From Sporocytophaga sp. (GTDB lineage: Bacteria; Bacteroidota; Bacteroidia; Cytophagales; Cytophagaceae), in contig JANQAB010000003.1 of NCBI GenBank assembly GCA_024707265.1, forward strand, positions 868,001 through 932,000: a DNA stretch of 64,000 bases. Reading direction: 5' to 3'. Made by a program: the position numbers and the translations under genes. This document shows positions 38,135 to 47,654 of this stretch, piece after piece. The notes below the pieces were generated by a model. That model did no database searches. It was not told the DNA's origin and worked only from the letters and a program-made list of their open reading frames with translations. Position 1 is the first letter of the stretch, and every line of letters starts with the position of its first letter.

Positions 38135-41100
38135 CTACTTTTCAATAGTAACCTTTACAGGCTCTTCCCAACTTTTGAATTCATTGGTATAATACAGGTA
38201 AGCACTTGCTGCGGGAGATTCATACGCTCCCGGGATCTCTGCCTTCAAATCAAGGTGAATGGTCTTTACTTCTTTAGGAGCCATTTGTCTGAAATAGAGG
38301 TATACAAAATTGCCTCTGATTTCATAGAAGTCTACCTGTTTCTTTTCCAGCAACTCTTTCAACTGCCAAGGCTGTGCCGACATTCCAGATGGAATTCCTA
38401 CAATACCCATCGTCATCGGAAGTCCGTCTGTTGTTTTGTTAGAGATAACAGCAGTAAGTCTGCTTGTTTCACCAACACGAACATTCTTATTGATCAGTTT
38501 GATATCCAAACCAACTTTGCACGCTGTGCTTGAAGGAGGCAATGTGGTGCTATAATTGATACCTAATGTAAATGGTAGCGGCTCTTTCACACCAAGGTAT
38601 TTTACCTTTATTTCACGGTTACCTTCCTTCAGATAAGATTCCAATCCATCAATACTGATCTCACCAGAGTCTCCTGCTTTATATTCTTTTGTTCCTACAT
38701 TCTTACCATCTATGTAAACTACAATGGTTCCGTCTTCAGAAGTTTTCTTTGCATGAATACTATATTCAGTAAGCGCTTTCAAAGCAAGCACAGTTCCCTG
38801 GGTAGAAGCAAAACCTCCGTGCGCAGATCTTGCACTAACAAGATATTTTACTCCATCCAGAATTAACTTTTCTTTCTTCTTCCCTTCCTTCAACAAAGCC
38901 ATTACCGCCAGTGAAGTAGTTTCCACAAATAAAGACTGTCCCGTCGAACAGGTGATAGAGTGAATTGCTCCTGACCAGCTTCCATCTTTTAACTGCATCG
39001 CCTCAAGCAAAGATACAGCCCGTTCAGCTTTTTTACCTTCATTCAGGTTATACATTGTATTGGCAGCTAAAGCAAGCTGGTAAGCGTCTTTTGATTTCAA
39101 TGCAATATCATATGCATAATCCGCTTCTTTCATTATATCCTTATAACCTGCTTCAGATAAAGCATACACAATATAGGCGTTAGTGATATCATCTGTAGCT
39201 CTGCCAAACTGATCCAGTGCCTGAGCGCTTTTCTTAAATCCACCTTTTCCATCTCTTCTGCCCATCAACCAATTGGCTGTACGGTCAATCATAGCCTGAT
39301 CCACTTTGCTGTACACCTGTTTCATGTCATTGAACTGCATCAATCCATAAGCAGTGAGCGCTTCATGAGCTGGTGTACTTCCAAACCATTCGTATCCTTT
39401 CTCCTGTGTTTCGTAAGAAATAAGTTTGGCATATCCTTTATCAAGGTTTGCTTCCAGATTAGCCGGGGCTTTCATTCTTTTAACACTTGCTTCAGAACCC
39501 TGATTCATTTCCATCAGATATCTTTTTATCAAAAGATTCGGATAATTACTTGTAGAGGTTTGTTCAAAACATCCGTAAGGTTCTCTGATGATGGACTCAA
39601 TTCCTTTAAGCAAGTCTGTCATCAAGGATGGATACGCAACCAGCTGTGCTTTCATAGAGCCAGGAACCATGTGCTTCACTGCCACATTAAATTCTTTCTC
39701 TGTTTCTTTTCCTGATAAAGAGATAGTCATCGGAAAACCTTTAGCATGAACATTGATTTCCTGCTCGAAAGCATCTTTAAATCCATTGCCGGCAAAGGCT
39801 ATGATGAGTTTATCTTTTCCTGTATTAGAAAGTACTTCAAACTCCAGTTCTATCGACTTTGCAGTATTGGCTGCAATAGTAATGTCTGAATTGAGTCCGG
39901 TATTTAATTTTAAATTTGATGGCACATTTACCTTTAGCAACCCTTTAAGAGATGCCATGGTATTATTCTTCAGTGTCACCGGAATACTTACCTTATCACC
40001 ACTTATCAGATCAGCAGGGCATTTGGCAGCCATACTGAATGGCATTTGTGTGTAATAAAGTTGCTCACTTCTACCTGATGTACCATCATCAGAAATTCCT
40101 TCCAGTGTTATTCTATAAGAACTTACCTCATCACTGTTGAAGAACTCTACTGTTGCTTTACCATTTCTATCCGTTTCTACCATTCCATTCCAGTAAATGG
40201 TACTTCTGAAATCTGTTCTTATCTCCGGTACTGACTGGTTTTGATACGAAACAGCGGGAAATTGTCTTGCTCTGTAATACTTAGCTACCAAAGGTAGTGA
40301 CTGAGGCAATGCTCTTTTTTTCATTGCATCAAAATTTCCATCATCAAAAATGTTTCTTGCAAATTCTACAGCCACTTCCTGTATCTCATTCAATGCTCCC
40401 TCCTGAATTTTCTCCTGATTAGCATCTCCAACTATTTCCATCTCTGCCATTACTACCTTCTCCTCCATTACCATTTCTTCTGCCCTTACAATTTCTTGCT
40501 CCATAAAATCATCTGCTATACCCTTTGCTCTTCTCGGACGCTCAGCCTTCCGTATCTCTATATTACCTGCTGCGGCTGGGACCTCCTTGTAATAATAATG
40601 ATTACGCACATTATAAAGATGACATTGAATTTGATCACTATACTGATTTACCTGCATTACAAATGGAGCATAGTTATTAGCAGTAACCTTCAGAGTAACT
40701 ATTTCACTCAGATCAACAAAAGGTAGTACAAACCTTCCGGTGCTATCTGAAGTTGTACGGATGGATTTTCCTTGTATTTCAATAGTAGCATTGGTCAATG
40801 GGGTTCCGGCATAGGCATCCACAACGTTCCCTGCAAGTATTGCTTTTTCAGCCTGGAAATTTATTTCAGGAAGGTCATTGTTTGCAATTTGTTTCCAGGT
40901 AAATCTTCTGTAACCGGAAGTAAGCAGTAAGTAATCCAGGGCCTGCTCTGACTTGGCTTCTTTATTGTTAAAATAAAACGCAGGTTCTTCTACTTTTCCT
41001 TTGATGTCTGCTTCAAGGAATAATCTTGAAAGCAAATTACCTGAACGATCATCAGCAAAAGAAAGTAATTTTTCATCTACCACAGAGACAGAAAAGTTGC

Positions 41101-42526
41101 CCGGCATAGCGATTCCTCTTTCATCTGTCACTTTAACATTCAGCTTAACCTTTTCTCTTGGCAGGTATTTTTCTTTATCTGTTGTAAGAGAAAATTTCAG
41201 TTGCTTGTCTCTGTTCACAAACGCCAGTCTCTCTGCTCTTTCAAATCCCTTACTATCGAACAAAGTAAAACGAATGACTCCCATCGGAAAATCATTTGTA
41301 GCAACAGTAAGCCTGCAAACAGCAGCACCGTTTGATTTCTCATTGTACACTACTTTATCCCGGATTGTACCGATAACAGTCAACACCTCCTTCTCAGTAG
41401 ATGATAACTCCACAGTGATCCTATCCTTTATATTTTCTGATACACTTAAAGCATATCCTCTGTGTGCAGCTTCTGGCAACTGATAAGTTGTTTTGATCCC
41501 TGCAGGTTTAGTAATATGCGCTGTATAGACTTCGCCTTCTTCAGGCTTCAGATAAAAGGCTCCCATGCCCTGATGAAAACTACTGAAGGATGCAACCTTT
41601 CTTCCTTTAGTATCAGTTACATATCCTTCCACATCAGCAGGTTTCTGAAAACTGTTAATCCCTTTAAATGCAATTTTTGAATTGAACCCTGTAAGCATAT
41701 CTCCTCCCTCAGGATAGAAACTAAGGTCGATCGTATTTAACTCAATCGGAATGGATCTCGAAATGGATTCTGTTTTACCCTCGTGCTCCAGAAGGATATT
41801 CAGTAAACCATCATTGCTGGTCAGGTCTTTCGGCAACCCGAAAGAAAGAGCTAGTACACCTTCTTCATCTGTCCTGCCTTTGGTTTCTAAAAAATTTTTA
41901 CCGTCGATCTGCACAACGTATTTCAAATCTTTCAGTGCCACAGGAGTATTGTTTAAAGATTTTATTTCCGCTGTAACACTCACAAGGTCTCCGGGACCAA
42001 ATGCTTTTTTATCATAGTCGAGTTTTAAAAGCACAGATGGAAGGATTACATTCTGCACCGTGAACTCCTTTTCAAACAACAAAGCTTCTGTTTCATTCTT
42101 TTGCCAGTTTGTATAAGCCTTTATTTTGTAAATGCCACCTGCTGCATTTTCACCTAACTGAAAGTCTCCCAGCACACTACCGTTCTTGCAGATAAGCTCC
42201 AGATGCTTTTCTACACTACCTTTGGGGTTGATCAAATCTACTTGTAAAATATCACTGATATTGCTGGCAGTCATATCAGCGCCTTTGCGAACATACCCTT
42301 TAAACCAGATACTTTCTCCCGGTTTATAAAAAGGCTTATCGATATGTAAATACACTCTTTCTTCCGGATGACTGGAGTTAAAAGTTTCTATCCTTTGCAT
42401 TAAACGCTCCATCCATCCGTTAAAATTAAGAGGTTTGTTTAATGCAGATCCAATGGCATAACCAGTAAAACCTAATCCGGCAATAAGGCTGAATAGCGGA
42501 ATTAATTTTTGATACTTTGGGTTCAT
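38135..42526 (-). CDS. Alpha-2-macroglobulin-like protein with thioester motif
   Basis: The product is 1463 aa. Residues 8-28 form an N-terminal membrane helix or uncleaved signal. MG1/MG2-type domains begin at about 55 (ERVYLHIDKPFYKPGESIWFKGYVRKG). A carboxypeptidase-regulatory-like domain lies near 565-640 (ILAGNVVDAYAGTPLTNATI), the A2M domain around 780-830 (YWNGMVETDRNGKATVEFFNSDE), and the thioester region has Cys986 in GCFEQT, the CxEQ motif that forms the internal thioester. A toroid of complement-like helices follows and a receptor-type beta domain closes it. Bacterial A2M proteins trap invading proteases at the periplasmic face. Divergent from the ECF sigma operon 615 bp away. Confidence 0.9.
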   Translation of the reverse strand: MNPKYQKLIPLFSLIAGLGFTGYAIGSALNKPLNFNGWMERLMQRIETFNSSHPEERVYLHIDKPFYKPGESIWFKGYVRKGADMTASNISDILQVDLINPKGSVEKHLELICKNGSVLGDFQLGENAAGGIYKIKAYTNWQKNETEALLFEKEFTVQNVILPSVLLKLDYDKKAFGPGDLVSVTAEIKSLNNTPVALKDLKYVVQIDGKNFLETKGRTDEEGVLALSFGLPKDLTSNDGLLNILLEHEGKTESISRSIPIELNTIDLSFYPEGGDMLTGFNSKIAFKGINSFQKPADVEGYVTDTKGRKVASFSSFHQGMGAFYLKPEEGEVYTAHITKPAGIKTTYQLPEAAHRGYALSVSENIKDRITVELSSTEKEVLTVIGTIRDKVVYNEKSNGAAVCRLTVATNDFPMGVIRFTLFDSKGFERAERLAFVNRDKQLKFSLTTDKEKYLPREKVKLNVKVTDERGIAMPGNFSVSVVDEKLLSFADDRSGNLLSRLFLEADIKGKVEEPAFYFNNKEAKSEQALDYLLLTSGYRRFTWKQIANNDLPEINFQAEKAILAGNVVDAYAGTPLTNATIEIQGKSIRTTSDSTGRFVLPFVDLSEIVTLKVTANNYAPFVMQVNQYSDQIQCHLYNVRNHYYYKEVPAAAGNIEIRKAERPRRAKGIADDFMEQEIVRAEEMVMEEKVVMAEMEIVGDANQEKIQEGALNEIQEVAVEFARNIFDDGNFDAMKKRALPQSLPLVAKYYRARQFPAVSYQNQSVPEIRTDFRSTIYWNGMVETDRNGKATVEFFNSDEVSSYRITLEGISDDGTSGRSEQLYYTQMPFSMAAKCPADLISGDKVSIPVTLKNNTMASLKGLLKVNVPSNLKLNTGLNSDITIAANTAKSIELEFEVLSNTGKDKLIIAFAGNGFKDAFEQEINVHAKGFPMTISLSGKETEKEFNVAVKHMVPGSMKAQLVAYPSLMTDLLKGIESIIREPYGCFEQTSTSNYPNLLIKRYLMEMNQGSEASVKRMKAPANLEANLDKGYAKLISYETQEKGYEWFGSTPAHEALTAYGLMQFNDMKQVYSKVDQAMIDRTANWLMGRRDGKGGFKKSAQALDQFGRATDDITNAYIVYALSEAGYKDIMKEADYAYDIALKSKDAYQLALAANTMYNLNEGKKAERAVSLLEAMQLKDGSWSGAIHSITCSTGQSLFVETTSLAVMALLKEGKKKEKLILDGVKYLVSARSAHGGFASTQGTVLALKALTEYSIHAKKTSEDGTIVVYIDGKNVGTKEYKAGDSGEISIDGLESYLKEGNREIKVKYLGVKEPLPFTLGINYSTTLPPSSTACKVGLDIKLINKNVRVGETSRLTAVISNKTTDGLPMTMGIVGIPSGMSAQPWQLKELLEKKQVDFYEIRGNFVYLYFRQMAPKEVKTIHLDLKAEIPGAYESPAASAYLYYTNEFKSWEEPVKVTIEK

Positions 42527-42807
42527 AGAGTTTATCCTTAAAAGTTAAATTTCTCTATAGATGCAGAGGCAGGAAAAATTCCATAAATGGGAAGCAAAAA
42601 TTTTTAAAATAATTTTAACATACTGAAATTAAAGTATATAAACTTTCAGAGAGCAAAACGTAAAAGACTAATACCATAACCATTAAAGTCCTTTCTTTCA
42701 GTAGAAGGGCATCCTAACAAAATAAAGATTCTTTAGGTTGACCATGGTCGAGGGAAAGACAAGATTCCTATTAATCCGGCAAATCCATGAAAGTCCGAGA
42801 AAAGTCA

Positions 42808-42924
42808 TGACCTCGAAGAGGTCACATGTTTATAGATAAGAACAGACAAATAATATACGACCCTGTAGGGGTCGCACCAAGGCAATGTCGAGCTATTTAT
42901 AAATATTCAATCCCTTCAGGATTG
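42808..42924. repeat. Row of three short perfect hairpins in the sigma-factor upstream region
   Basis: TGACCTC-GAA-GAGGTCA (42808-42824), CGACCC-TGTAG-GGGTCG (42858-42874) and CAATCC-CTTCA-GGATTG (42908-42924), regularly spaced by about 34-50 bp. The interval 42527-43141 (615 bp) between the divergent A2M-like and sigma genes otherwise contains no gene. Confidence 0.65.
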
Positions 42925-43141
42925 TGAGATAGTCTGAATCAGGATTTTAGAATTAACAGAATCTTGATTATCTAAATGTCATGGATTTCCCTGACAACAG
43001 ATCAACTTAACAAAGTAAAAATTTGTTAAGTTAACCATGTCTTTCAGGAAAGAATTTAGAGTGAAGTCGTTAACCAATTCAGAAAGACAACTTTAAAATC
43101 AAAAACTTGGTAATTGAAAGTTTATAAAGTTATTTTGTTAC

Positions 43142-43714
43142 ATGCGTATCGGTGATAAAGAAATGCGTTCAGAGCTAAACGATCAGGAACTGCTCCTTTT
43201 ATATAAGGAGTCAGATGATATGTCTCTGGCTGCAGTTTTATTCAGCCGGTATACCCACCTTGTGTTTGGTCTGTGTATGAAGTACCTCAAGGACGAGGAA
43301 GACAGCAGAGATGCCGTCATGACTATTTTTGAGAAACTTATAGAAGACCTTAAAAAGCATGAAATCAGCAACTTCAAGTCCTGGTTGTACTCCGTTTCAA
43401 AAAATCATTGTTTGATGGTTTTAAGAAAAAAAACTTCAGAAAATGAAAAAATTCCTGATCTGATTATGCAAAACGAGTATGTTTTGCATCTATCATCAGA
43501 AGAGGATAAAGAACTAAACCTTTTGAAACTGGATAACTGTATGGAAAAACTGGTGGAACAACAACGCAAATGTATTGACTTGTTTTTCCTGCAGGAGAAA
43601 TGTTATAGAGAAATTGAAGCAAGCACCGGCTATTCCTCTAATGAAGTTAAAAGCTTTCTTCAGAATGGAAAACGCAATCTGAAGAATTGCATGGAAAGGA
43701 GTACAGATGACTGA
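43142..43714 (+). CDS. ECF-type RNA polymerase sigma factor
   Basis: The product is 190 aa. Region 2 is near residues 25-95 (FSRYTHLVFGLCMKYLKDEEDSRDAVMTIFEKLIEDL, then FKSWLYSVSKNHCLMVLRKK) and region 4 near 130-185 (LVEQQRKCIDLFFLQEKCYREIEASTGYSSNEVKSFLQNGKRNLKNCM). It directs RNA polymerase to a stress or envelope regulon. It overlaps the next gene by 8 bp (translational coupling), which encodes its membrane partner. A second ATG seven codons in (MRSELNDQEL) is an alternative start. Confidence 0.9.
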   Translation: MRIGDKEMRSELNDQELLLLYKESDDMSLAAVLFSRYTHLVFGLCMKYLKDEEDSRDAVMTIFEKLIEDLKKHEISNFKSWLYSVSKNHCLMVLRKKTSENEKIPDLIMQNEYVLHLSSEEDKELNLLKLDNCMEKLVEQQRKCIDLFFLQEKCYREIEASTGYSSNEVKSFLQNGKRNLKNCMERSTDD

Positions 43715-44936
43715 CCCAACCAAAATATTTCCTAAAGAAGATAAATGTCTCCCATTGGAGGTCATGATGGACTACCTGCATGATCGTCTTTCCAATAAAG
43801 AAAGAAACCTTGTAGAAAGGCACGCCCTTCATTGTGAATTCTGTAGTGACGCTATGGAAGGCTTGGCAATAGGCAAAGAAGATCCTATAAAAGATATCAT
43901 TGCTTCTATAGATGAAGTCAATCATCTGGAGTCTCAGATAATATTAAGTGCAAGCTTAGAGGAACCTGTAACTGAAATCAGCATGGACGAAGCTGTTGAC
44001 TTCAGCAAGAAAGAAGTGATGCTGGAGGAAGCATCCTTATCCAGGGCTCCAGCTGCTGCACCCATGCGTAATAAAGAAAAATCCATTGAGAGAGAAGGTA
44101 AACCTCTTGTATTCAAAGTTACTCCGCCAAAGAAAACGTTTAACTGGACAAAGATTGCAGCAGCAATTACAGGATTCCTGTTGCTTGGCGGAAGTCTGTT
44201 CTTTATCCTAAAGAAGAATTGGACGAAGGACCAGCCAGTTGCTTCCGTTAAAAAAACTGAAGCAAATTCGAAAGATGACAATGCTCTTATAAATGCTGAT
44301 AGCACCATTGCTATAGCACCACTGCAAAAAGAACATCTGCAAAGAAATCAAACCTATTCAGATGGCGTTCTAATCCCTGAAATACCAGAGGAAGAAATAG
44401 CTGCCGTATCAGATAAAGATGAAGAGGTACAACAGCAAGCCAAAGGAATACGTGAAATACAGGAGCATCCGGTGATCACAGAACAAGCTAAAGAACTTTC
44501 TGCTCCAGCGACACAAGAGGCAAATCAACTATCTGAAGAAGTACACAACAACTTTGAATACAAATCAGAAACTATTGAAGAGATTACACAGAAAAACAGT
44601 AAATCAAGGAAGCTAGAAGCAAGAAAGAAAGCAGCTGTCCCGGCAGCAGCAGATGTTGTAATGCAGGATTCTGTTTTTATAGCAAACGGGAACAGCAAAC
44701 GAGCTACTGGCTTTGCTATTGGACTGAACTTATATAACAAAGGTGAATACAAGAAAGCTTGTATCCATTTCCTTGATGTAAAGAAGTCAGATCCTGACTA
44801 TGAAGAAGCCCGCTGGTACTTGGCAAAAAGTTATGCAGCTACAGGAGAAAAGGAGAAAGCAAAAGAGGTGTATCTTGAGTTAGTTGAAATGAAAGGTAAG
44901 TTTAAAGAACAAGCGGGGGAAGAGTTGAGGAAGTAA
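43707..44936 (+). CDS. Anti-sigma-like membrane protein with zinc finger and TPR
   Basis: The product is 409 aa. The N-terminal MMDYLHDRLSNKERNLVERHALHCEFCSDAMEGL has the His-x3-Cys-x2-Cys pattern of anti-sigma zinc fingers. A single membrane helix follows at about 147-168 (KIAAAITGFLLLGGSLFFIL), then a long polar Glu/Gln-rich periplasmic stretch, and a C-terminal TPR pair (AIGLNLYNKGEYKKACIHFLDVKKSDPDYEEARWYLAKSYAATGEKEKAKEVYLELVEM). The cytoplasmic part is expected to hold the ECF sigma factor, the periplasmic TPRs to sense a partner. Terminator-like hairpin 40 bp downstream. Confidence 0.85.
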   Translation: MTDPTKIFPKEDKCLPLEVMMDYLHDRLSNKERNLVERHALHCEFCSDAMEGLAIGKEDPIKDIIASIDEVNHLESQIILSASLEEPVTEISMDEAVDFSKKEVMLEEASLSRAPAAAPMRNKEKSIEREGKPLVFKVTPPKKTFNWTKIAAAITGFLLLGGSLFFILKKNWTKDQPVASVKKTEANSKDDNALINADSTIAIAPLQKEHLQRNQTYSDGVLIPEIPEEEIAAVSDKDEEVQQQAKGIREIQEHPVITEQAKELSAPATQEANQLSEEVHNNFEYKSETIEEITQKNSKSRKLEARKKAAVPAAADVVMQDSVFIANGNSKRATGFAIGLNLYNKGEYKKACIHFLDVKKSDPDYEEARWYLAKSYAATGEKEKAKEVYLELVEMKGKFKEQAGEELRK

Positions 44937-44974
44937 AAAAATGAGGAAGCGGGATGAACTGCTTTCACAAGAGA

Positions 44975-44997
44975 GGGGGGACAAATTGTCCCCTCCC
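44975..44997 (+). terminator. Probable terminator of the sigma/anti-sigma operon
   Basis: GGGGACA-AAT-TGTCCCC (44977-44993) within a longer G-rich/C-rich pairing, 40 bp after the stop at 44936. Only a weak T-rich tail (CCTTCTAAT) follows. Confidence 0.6.
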
Positions 44998-45031
44998 TTC
45001 TAATAGAAACAACAGGGGGAAACAAAAATTA

Positions 45032-45133
45032 AATTGTGCTAACGCTCAAGAACTATTAAGGATAATTCAATCTATTCCCTCTCCTAAAGCTGAACCCTTC
45101 AAACTATGGCTGGCTAAAATAGAACGTATGAAC
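45032..45133 (+). pseudogene. Fragment of a BRO-N/DinD-type gene
   Basis: One frame reads CANAQELLRIIQSIPSPKAE then PFKLWLAKIERM, which is the conserved helix segment of BRO-N/DinD-like (phage antirepressor or DNA-damage-inducible) proteins. Only about 33 codons of a gene usually over 200 codons long remain, with unrelated sequence on both sides. Confidence 0.55.
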
Positions 45134-45201
45134 ATAAAGAAAGATAGAATTACTTTCCCCCTTCTCCAAATACCAACCCGTATACAGTTTTATAATTAAA
45201 A

Positions 45202-45903
45202 ATGAACATTCAGAAAATAAACGAGAAAGAAATTTTTATCTGTGAATCTCATAATGAAGTAATTCAATTTTGGGCAAGATATAAAAGTTCGAAACCTAAT
45301 ATTTTATCTTTTGATCATCACACTGATACTAGAAGAGCTTTCCAATCAGAGTGGATCTCAAAAAAATTAGATTCAAATCAAGATTTAATCAATAAGCTAA
45401 AAGATGGAGATTTTGAATTAGTAAAAAATCTAAAACATGACGAACATATTGATGCTGCAATTCGCTGTGAATTTGTAGATAAAGTATTAATACTTTCTTA
45501 TGACAGTTCAAAATCCAGAATTGAAGATTTAATTAATGTGGATGATCGTGAGAATTATAAAGATAATACTAGAATTATTGTTAACTGTCATTCTTCGCAA
45601 CCTGAAATGTCTATTGAGTCGGATATTCTAAGTGAAAAAATTAAAAGGTTTGAATTATGTTTAAAACCAATTGAATGGAACACCAATTACATCTTAGATA
45701 TCGATTTAGATTTCTTCTATCAGAAAAAATCTATTGAAGTTTCTGACAAAAGTTTTTTTTCAAACCTAATTAAAAACGCCAAAGCTATCTCTATTGCGAG
45801 GGAAAGGGGGTGGATCAATCAATGGAAAAAAGAATTTGACAGCGAATTGACTGTTGACTTTTTAGAAGAAAAATTGATAAAACTAATCGAGCAAAGTACA
45901 TAA
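45202..45903 (+). CDS. UPF0489-family protein
   Basis: The product is 233 aa. Motifs FDHHTDTRRAF (residues 37-47), KHDEHIDAAIRCEFVD, and YILDIDLDFFYQKKS are those of UPF0489, an arginase/deacetylase-like fold with metal-binding His/Asp residues (HH, D, and DIDLD). The substrate is unknown. Cytosolic. It stands alone between the BRO-N fragment and the histidine-kinase fragment, in a patch with foreign remnants. Confidence 0.8.
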   Translation: MNIQKINEKEIFICESHNEVIQFWARYKSSKPNILSFDHHTDTRRAFQSEWISKKLDSNQDLINKLKDGDFELVKNLKHDEHIDAAIRCEFVDKVLILSYDSSKSRIEDLINVDDRENYKDNTRIIVNCHSSQPEMSIESDILSEKIKRFELCLKPIEWNTNYILDIDLDFFYQKKSIEVSDKSFFSNLIKNAKAISIARERGWINQWKKEFDSELTVDFLEEKLIKLIEQST

Positions 45904-46004
45904 GCACAACAACTATTCCTTGATCTGTATACCTCCAAGACCTGCCAATAATAGGAGTTTTTTAAATGCTTATTAAGAAAACTGAATCCAGAAAAGATCC
46001 AGAC

Positions 46005-46229
46005 ATTGAAAATAATCTACTTCTTAGGAACAGTAAACTGGAATTTAGTTTCCTCTCCCAATGTACTGTCAACCCATATACTTCCCTCATTTTCTTCTAC
46101 TAGCTGTTTTACGAGGGTTAATCCGATGCCGTAGCTTTCTAAATCATACCTGCCGGAGTGAACGACTTCAATTAAATTGAATATTTCTTTCAATCTTTCC
46201 TGAAGTATTCCCATGCCCTTATCTGCAAC
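46005..46229 (-). pseudogene. 3' fragment of a duplicated histidine-kinase gene
   Basis: About 225 bp nearly identical to the end of the PAS histidine kinase at 48929-50450: GMGILQERLKEIFNLIEVVHSGRYDLESYGIGLTLVKQLVEENEGSIWVDSTLGEETKFQFTVPKK. The match breaks off sharply after ATCTGCAAC at 46229. An ATG at 46247 gives 76 aa but only the last part of the ATPase domain, so it cannot work as a kinase. This copy retains the C-terminus that is frameshifted in the full gene. Confidence 0.8.
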
Positions 46230-46350
46230 GAATTTTGAAAGATCCATTTATTCTGTTATTTTGAAATAAAAACAGACACCTGTTTGCATGGTAGCGCCAA
46301 GCCTGCAAGATACTTTTCACAGACCAAAGCGGATAAAAAATTCAAAGTGA

Positions 46351-46923
46351 ATGAGCCAAATTTTAAGACAGCAGATAGAAAAAATAACCCAATTGACTGA
46401 TGCAGAGTTTGAATATGTTTTGTCACACTTTGTTACTAAGAAATATAAAAAGCATCAGTTTGTAATCCAGGAAGGAGAAGATGTTACCAACGACTTTTTC
46501 ATTTTAAATGGTTGTTTGAAATCATACTTTACAGATAAAAACGGCAAGGAGCACATATTGCAGTTTGGAATGCAAGACTGGTGGATCACTGACTATCAGG
46601 CTTATTATAGTCAGACAAAAGCAACTATAAACATCGATTGTATTGAGGATAGTGAAGTACTTTGCCTATCGTATCATCATAGAGAAAAGCTTTGTGCTGA
46701 AATCCACAAAATAGAACACTTTTTCAGAAAGAAGACTAATAAAAGAAACGTTGCGCTGCAGCAAAGAATTCTTTCATTATTAAGCAACAATGCTAAAGAA
46801 AAATACGATCAATTATTACAACTATATCCTCAGCTTTCTCAAAAAGTACCCAAACAACTTATAGCCTCCTATTTAGGTGTTACAAGAGAAACCTTAAGCC
46901 GGCTAAACTCTCCTTCAAAATAG
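46351..46923 (+). CDS. Crp/Fnr-family regulator
   Basis: The product is 190 aa. Residues 25-110 form a cyclic-nucleotide-binding-type beta barrel (KKHQFVIQEGEDVTNDFFILNGCLKSYFTDKNGKEHILQFGMQDWWI), residues 150-188 a winged HTH (LYPQLSQKVPKQLIASYLGVTRETLSRL). No Cys cluster for an iron-sulfur centre, so it is not a true Fnr. The stop is followed within 3 bp by a perfect TGTGA-N6-TCACA site, and the yceI and nitronate monooxygenase genes come next on the same strand, so these are likely targets. Confidence 0.88.
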   Translation: MSQILRQQIEKITQLTDAEFEYVLSHFVTKKYKKHQFVIQEGEDVTNDFFILNGCLKSYFTDKNGKEHILQFGMQDWWITDYQAYYSQTKATINIDCIEDSEVLCLSYHHREKLCAEIHKIEHFFRKKTNKRNVALQQRILSLLSNNAKEKYDQLLQLYPQLSQKVPKQLIASYLGVTRETLSRLNSPSK

Positions 46924-46959
46924 TGTGACATACATCACAAAAAACTCGTGATGTATGTC
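46924..46959 (+). promoter_or_regulatory. Crp-type site TGTGA-N6-TCACA and mirrored half before yceI
   Basis: TGTGACATACATCACA (46924-46939) fits the Crp consensus perfectly. GTGATGTATGTC follows at 46948-46959 and is the exact reverse complement of GACATACATCAC (46927-46938), so the whole also forms a 12-bp-arm hairpin that could terminate the regulator gene. The yceI start is 60 bp further. Confidence 0.65.
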
Positions 46960-47018
46960 CTTTACCAATTGCCCATTCCAATAGAACTTTGTGCCATAAA
47001 CTTTTAATTTAAAATCAT

Positions 47019-47543
47019 ATGGCAAAATTTCAAATGCAACAAGCAAGTTGTAATGTAAACTGGACCGGCAAAAAGGTATTAGGCTTACACACTGGCAGTA
47101 TCAATGTCGCTAATGGCTTTATTGAATTTAAAGACAATATTATTTCAGGAGGTGAAATTCAAATTGATATGACATCAATTACAATCACCGATATTGAAGA
47201 CTCAAAGACACACGATGATTTTTTAGCTCACCTTAAAAATGATGATTTTTTTGCGGTAGATAAATTCAGTACTTCAAAACTCGTAATTACTAATGCAACA
47301 CAAATTGAGTTGAACAAATATAAGATTAGCGGAATACTAACGATCAAAGATATTTCACATCCGGTTATCTTTATTTCTACGGTTGAAATATTTACAGACT
47401 TCATTCATTCATTAGGCGAAATAGTTATTGACAGAACATTATACAACATTCGATATGGATCTGGAAAATATATTGACAATCTGGGCGATAAATTAATTTA
47501 TGATGATTTTGTTTTACAGTTCAAACTTGTCGGAAAGCTATAA
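47019..47543 (+). CDS. YceI-family lipocalin-like protein
   Basis: The product is 174 aa with the YceI pattern: VNWTGKKVLGLHTGSINVANGFIEFKDNIISGGEIQIDMTSITITDIED, then HDDFLAHLKNDDFFAVDKFSTSKLVIT and IDRTLYNIRYGSGKY. The YceI fold binds long-chain isoprenoids. Many YceI proteins are secreted; this one has no signal peptide and should be cytosolic. It has a Crp-type site in its promoter and precedes the nitronate monooxygenase gene by 111 bp. Confidence 0.9.
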   Translation: MAKFQMQQASCNVNWTGKKVLGLHTGSINVANGFIEFKDNIISGGEIQIDMTSITITDIEDSKTHDDFLAHLKNDDFFAVDKFSTSKLVITNATQIELNKYKISGILTIKDISHPVIFISTVEIFTDFIHSLGEIVIDRTLYNIRYGSGKYIDNLGDKLIYDDFVLQFKLVGKL

Positions 47544-47654
47544 TAGTGCGATTATATGAAAAGACCAATGTGACCAAAACAGATCCTTTGGCAGATACGT
47601 CAGGCACTACCTTTCAGCACTTGTTAATCAATCAACACTTAACCTACCAAGACA

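Noticed and set aside
37867..38145. 92-codon minus-strand ORF with a 14-aa repeat
   Set aside because: It is created by a 42-bp tandem repeat, overlaps the end of the A2M-like gene and its terminator, and has no start signal or family.
38965..42017. Plus-strand ORFs over the A2M-like gene
   Set aside because: All are shadows of the 1463-codon minus-strand gene, whose domains are continuous.
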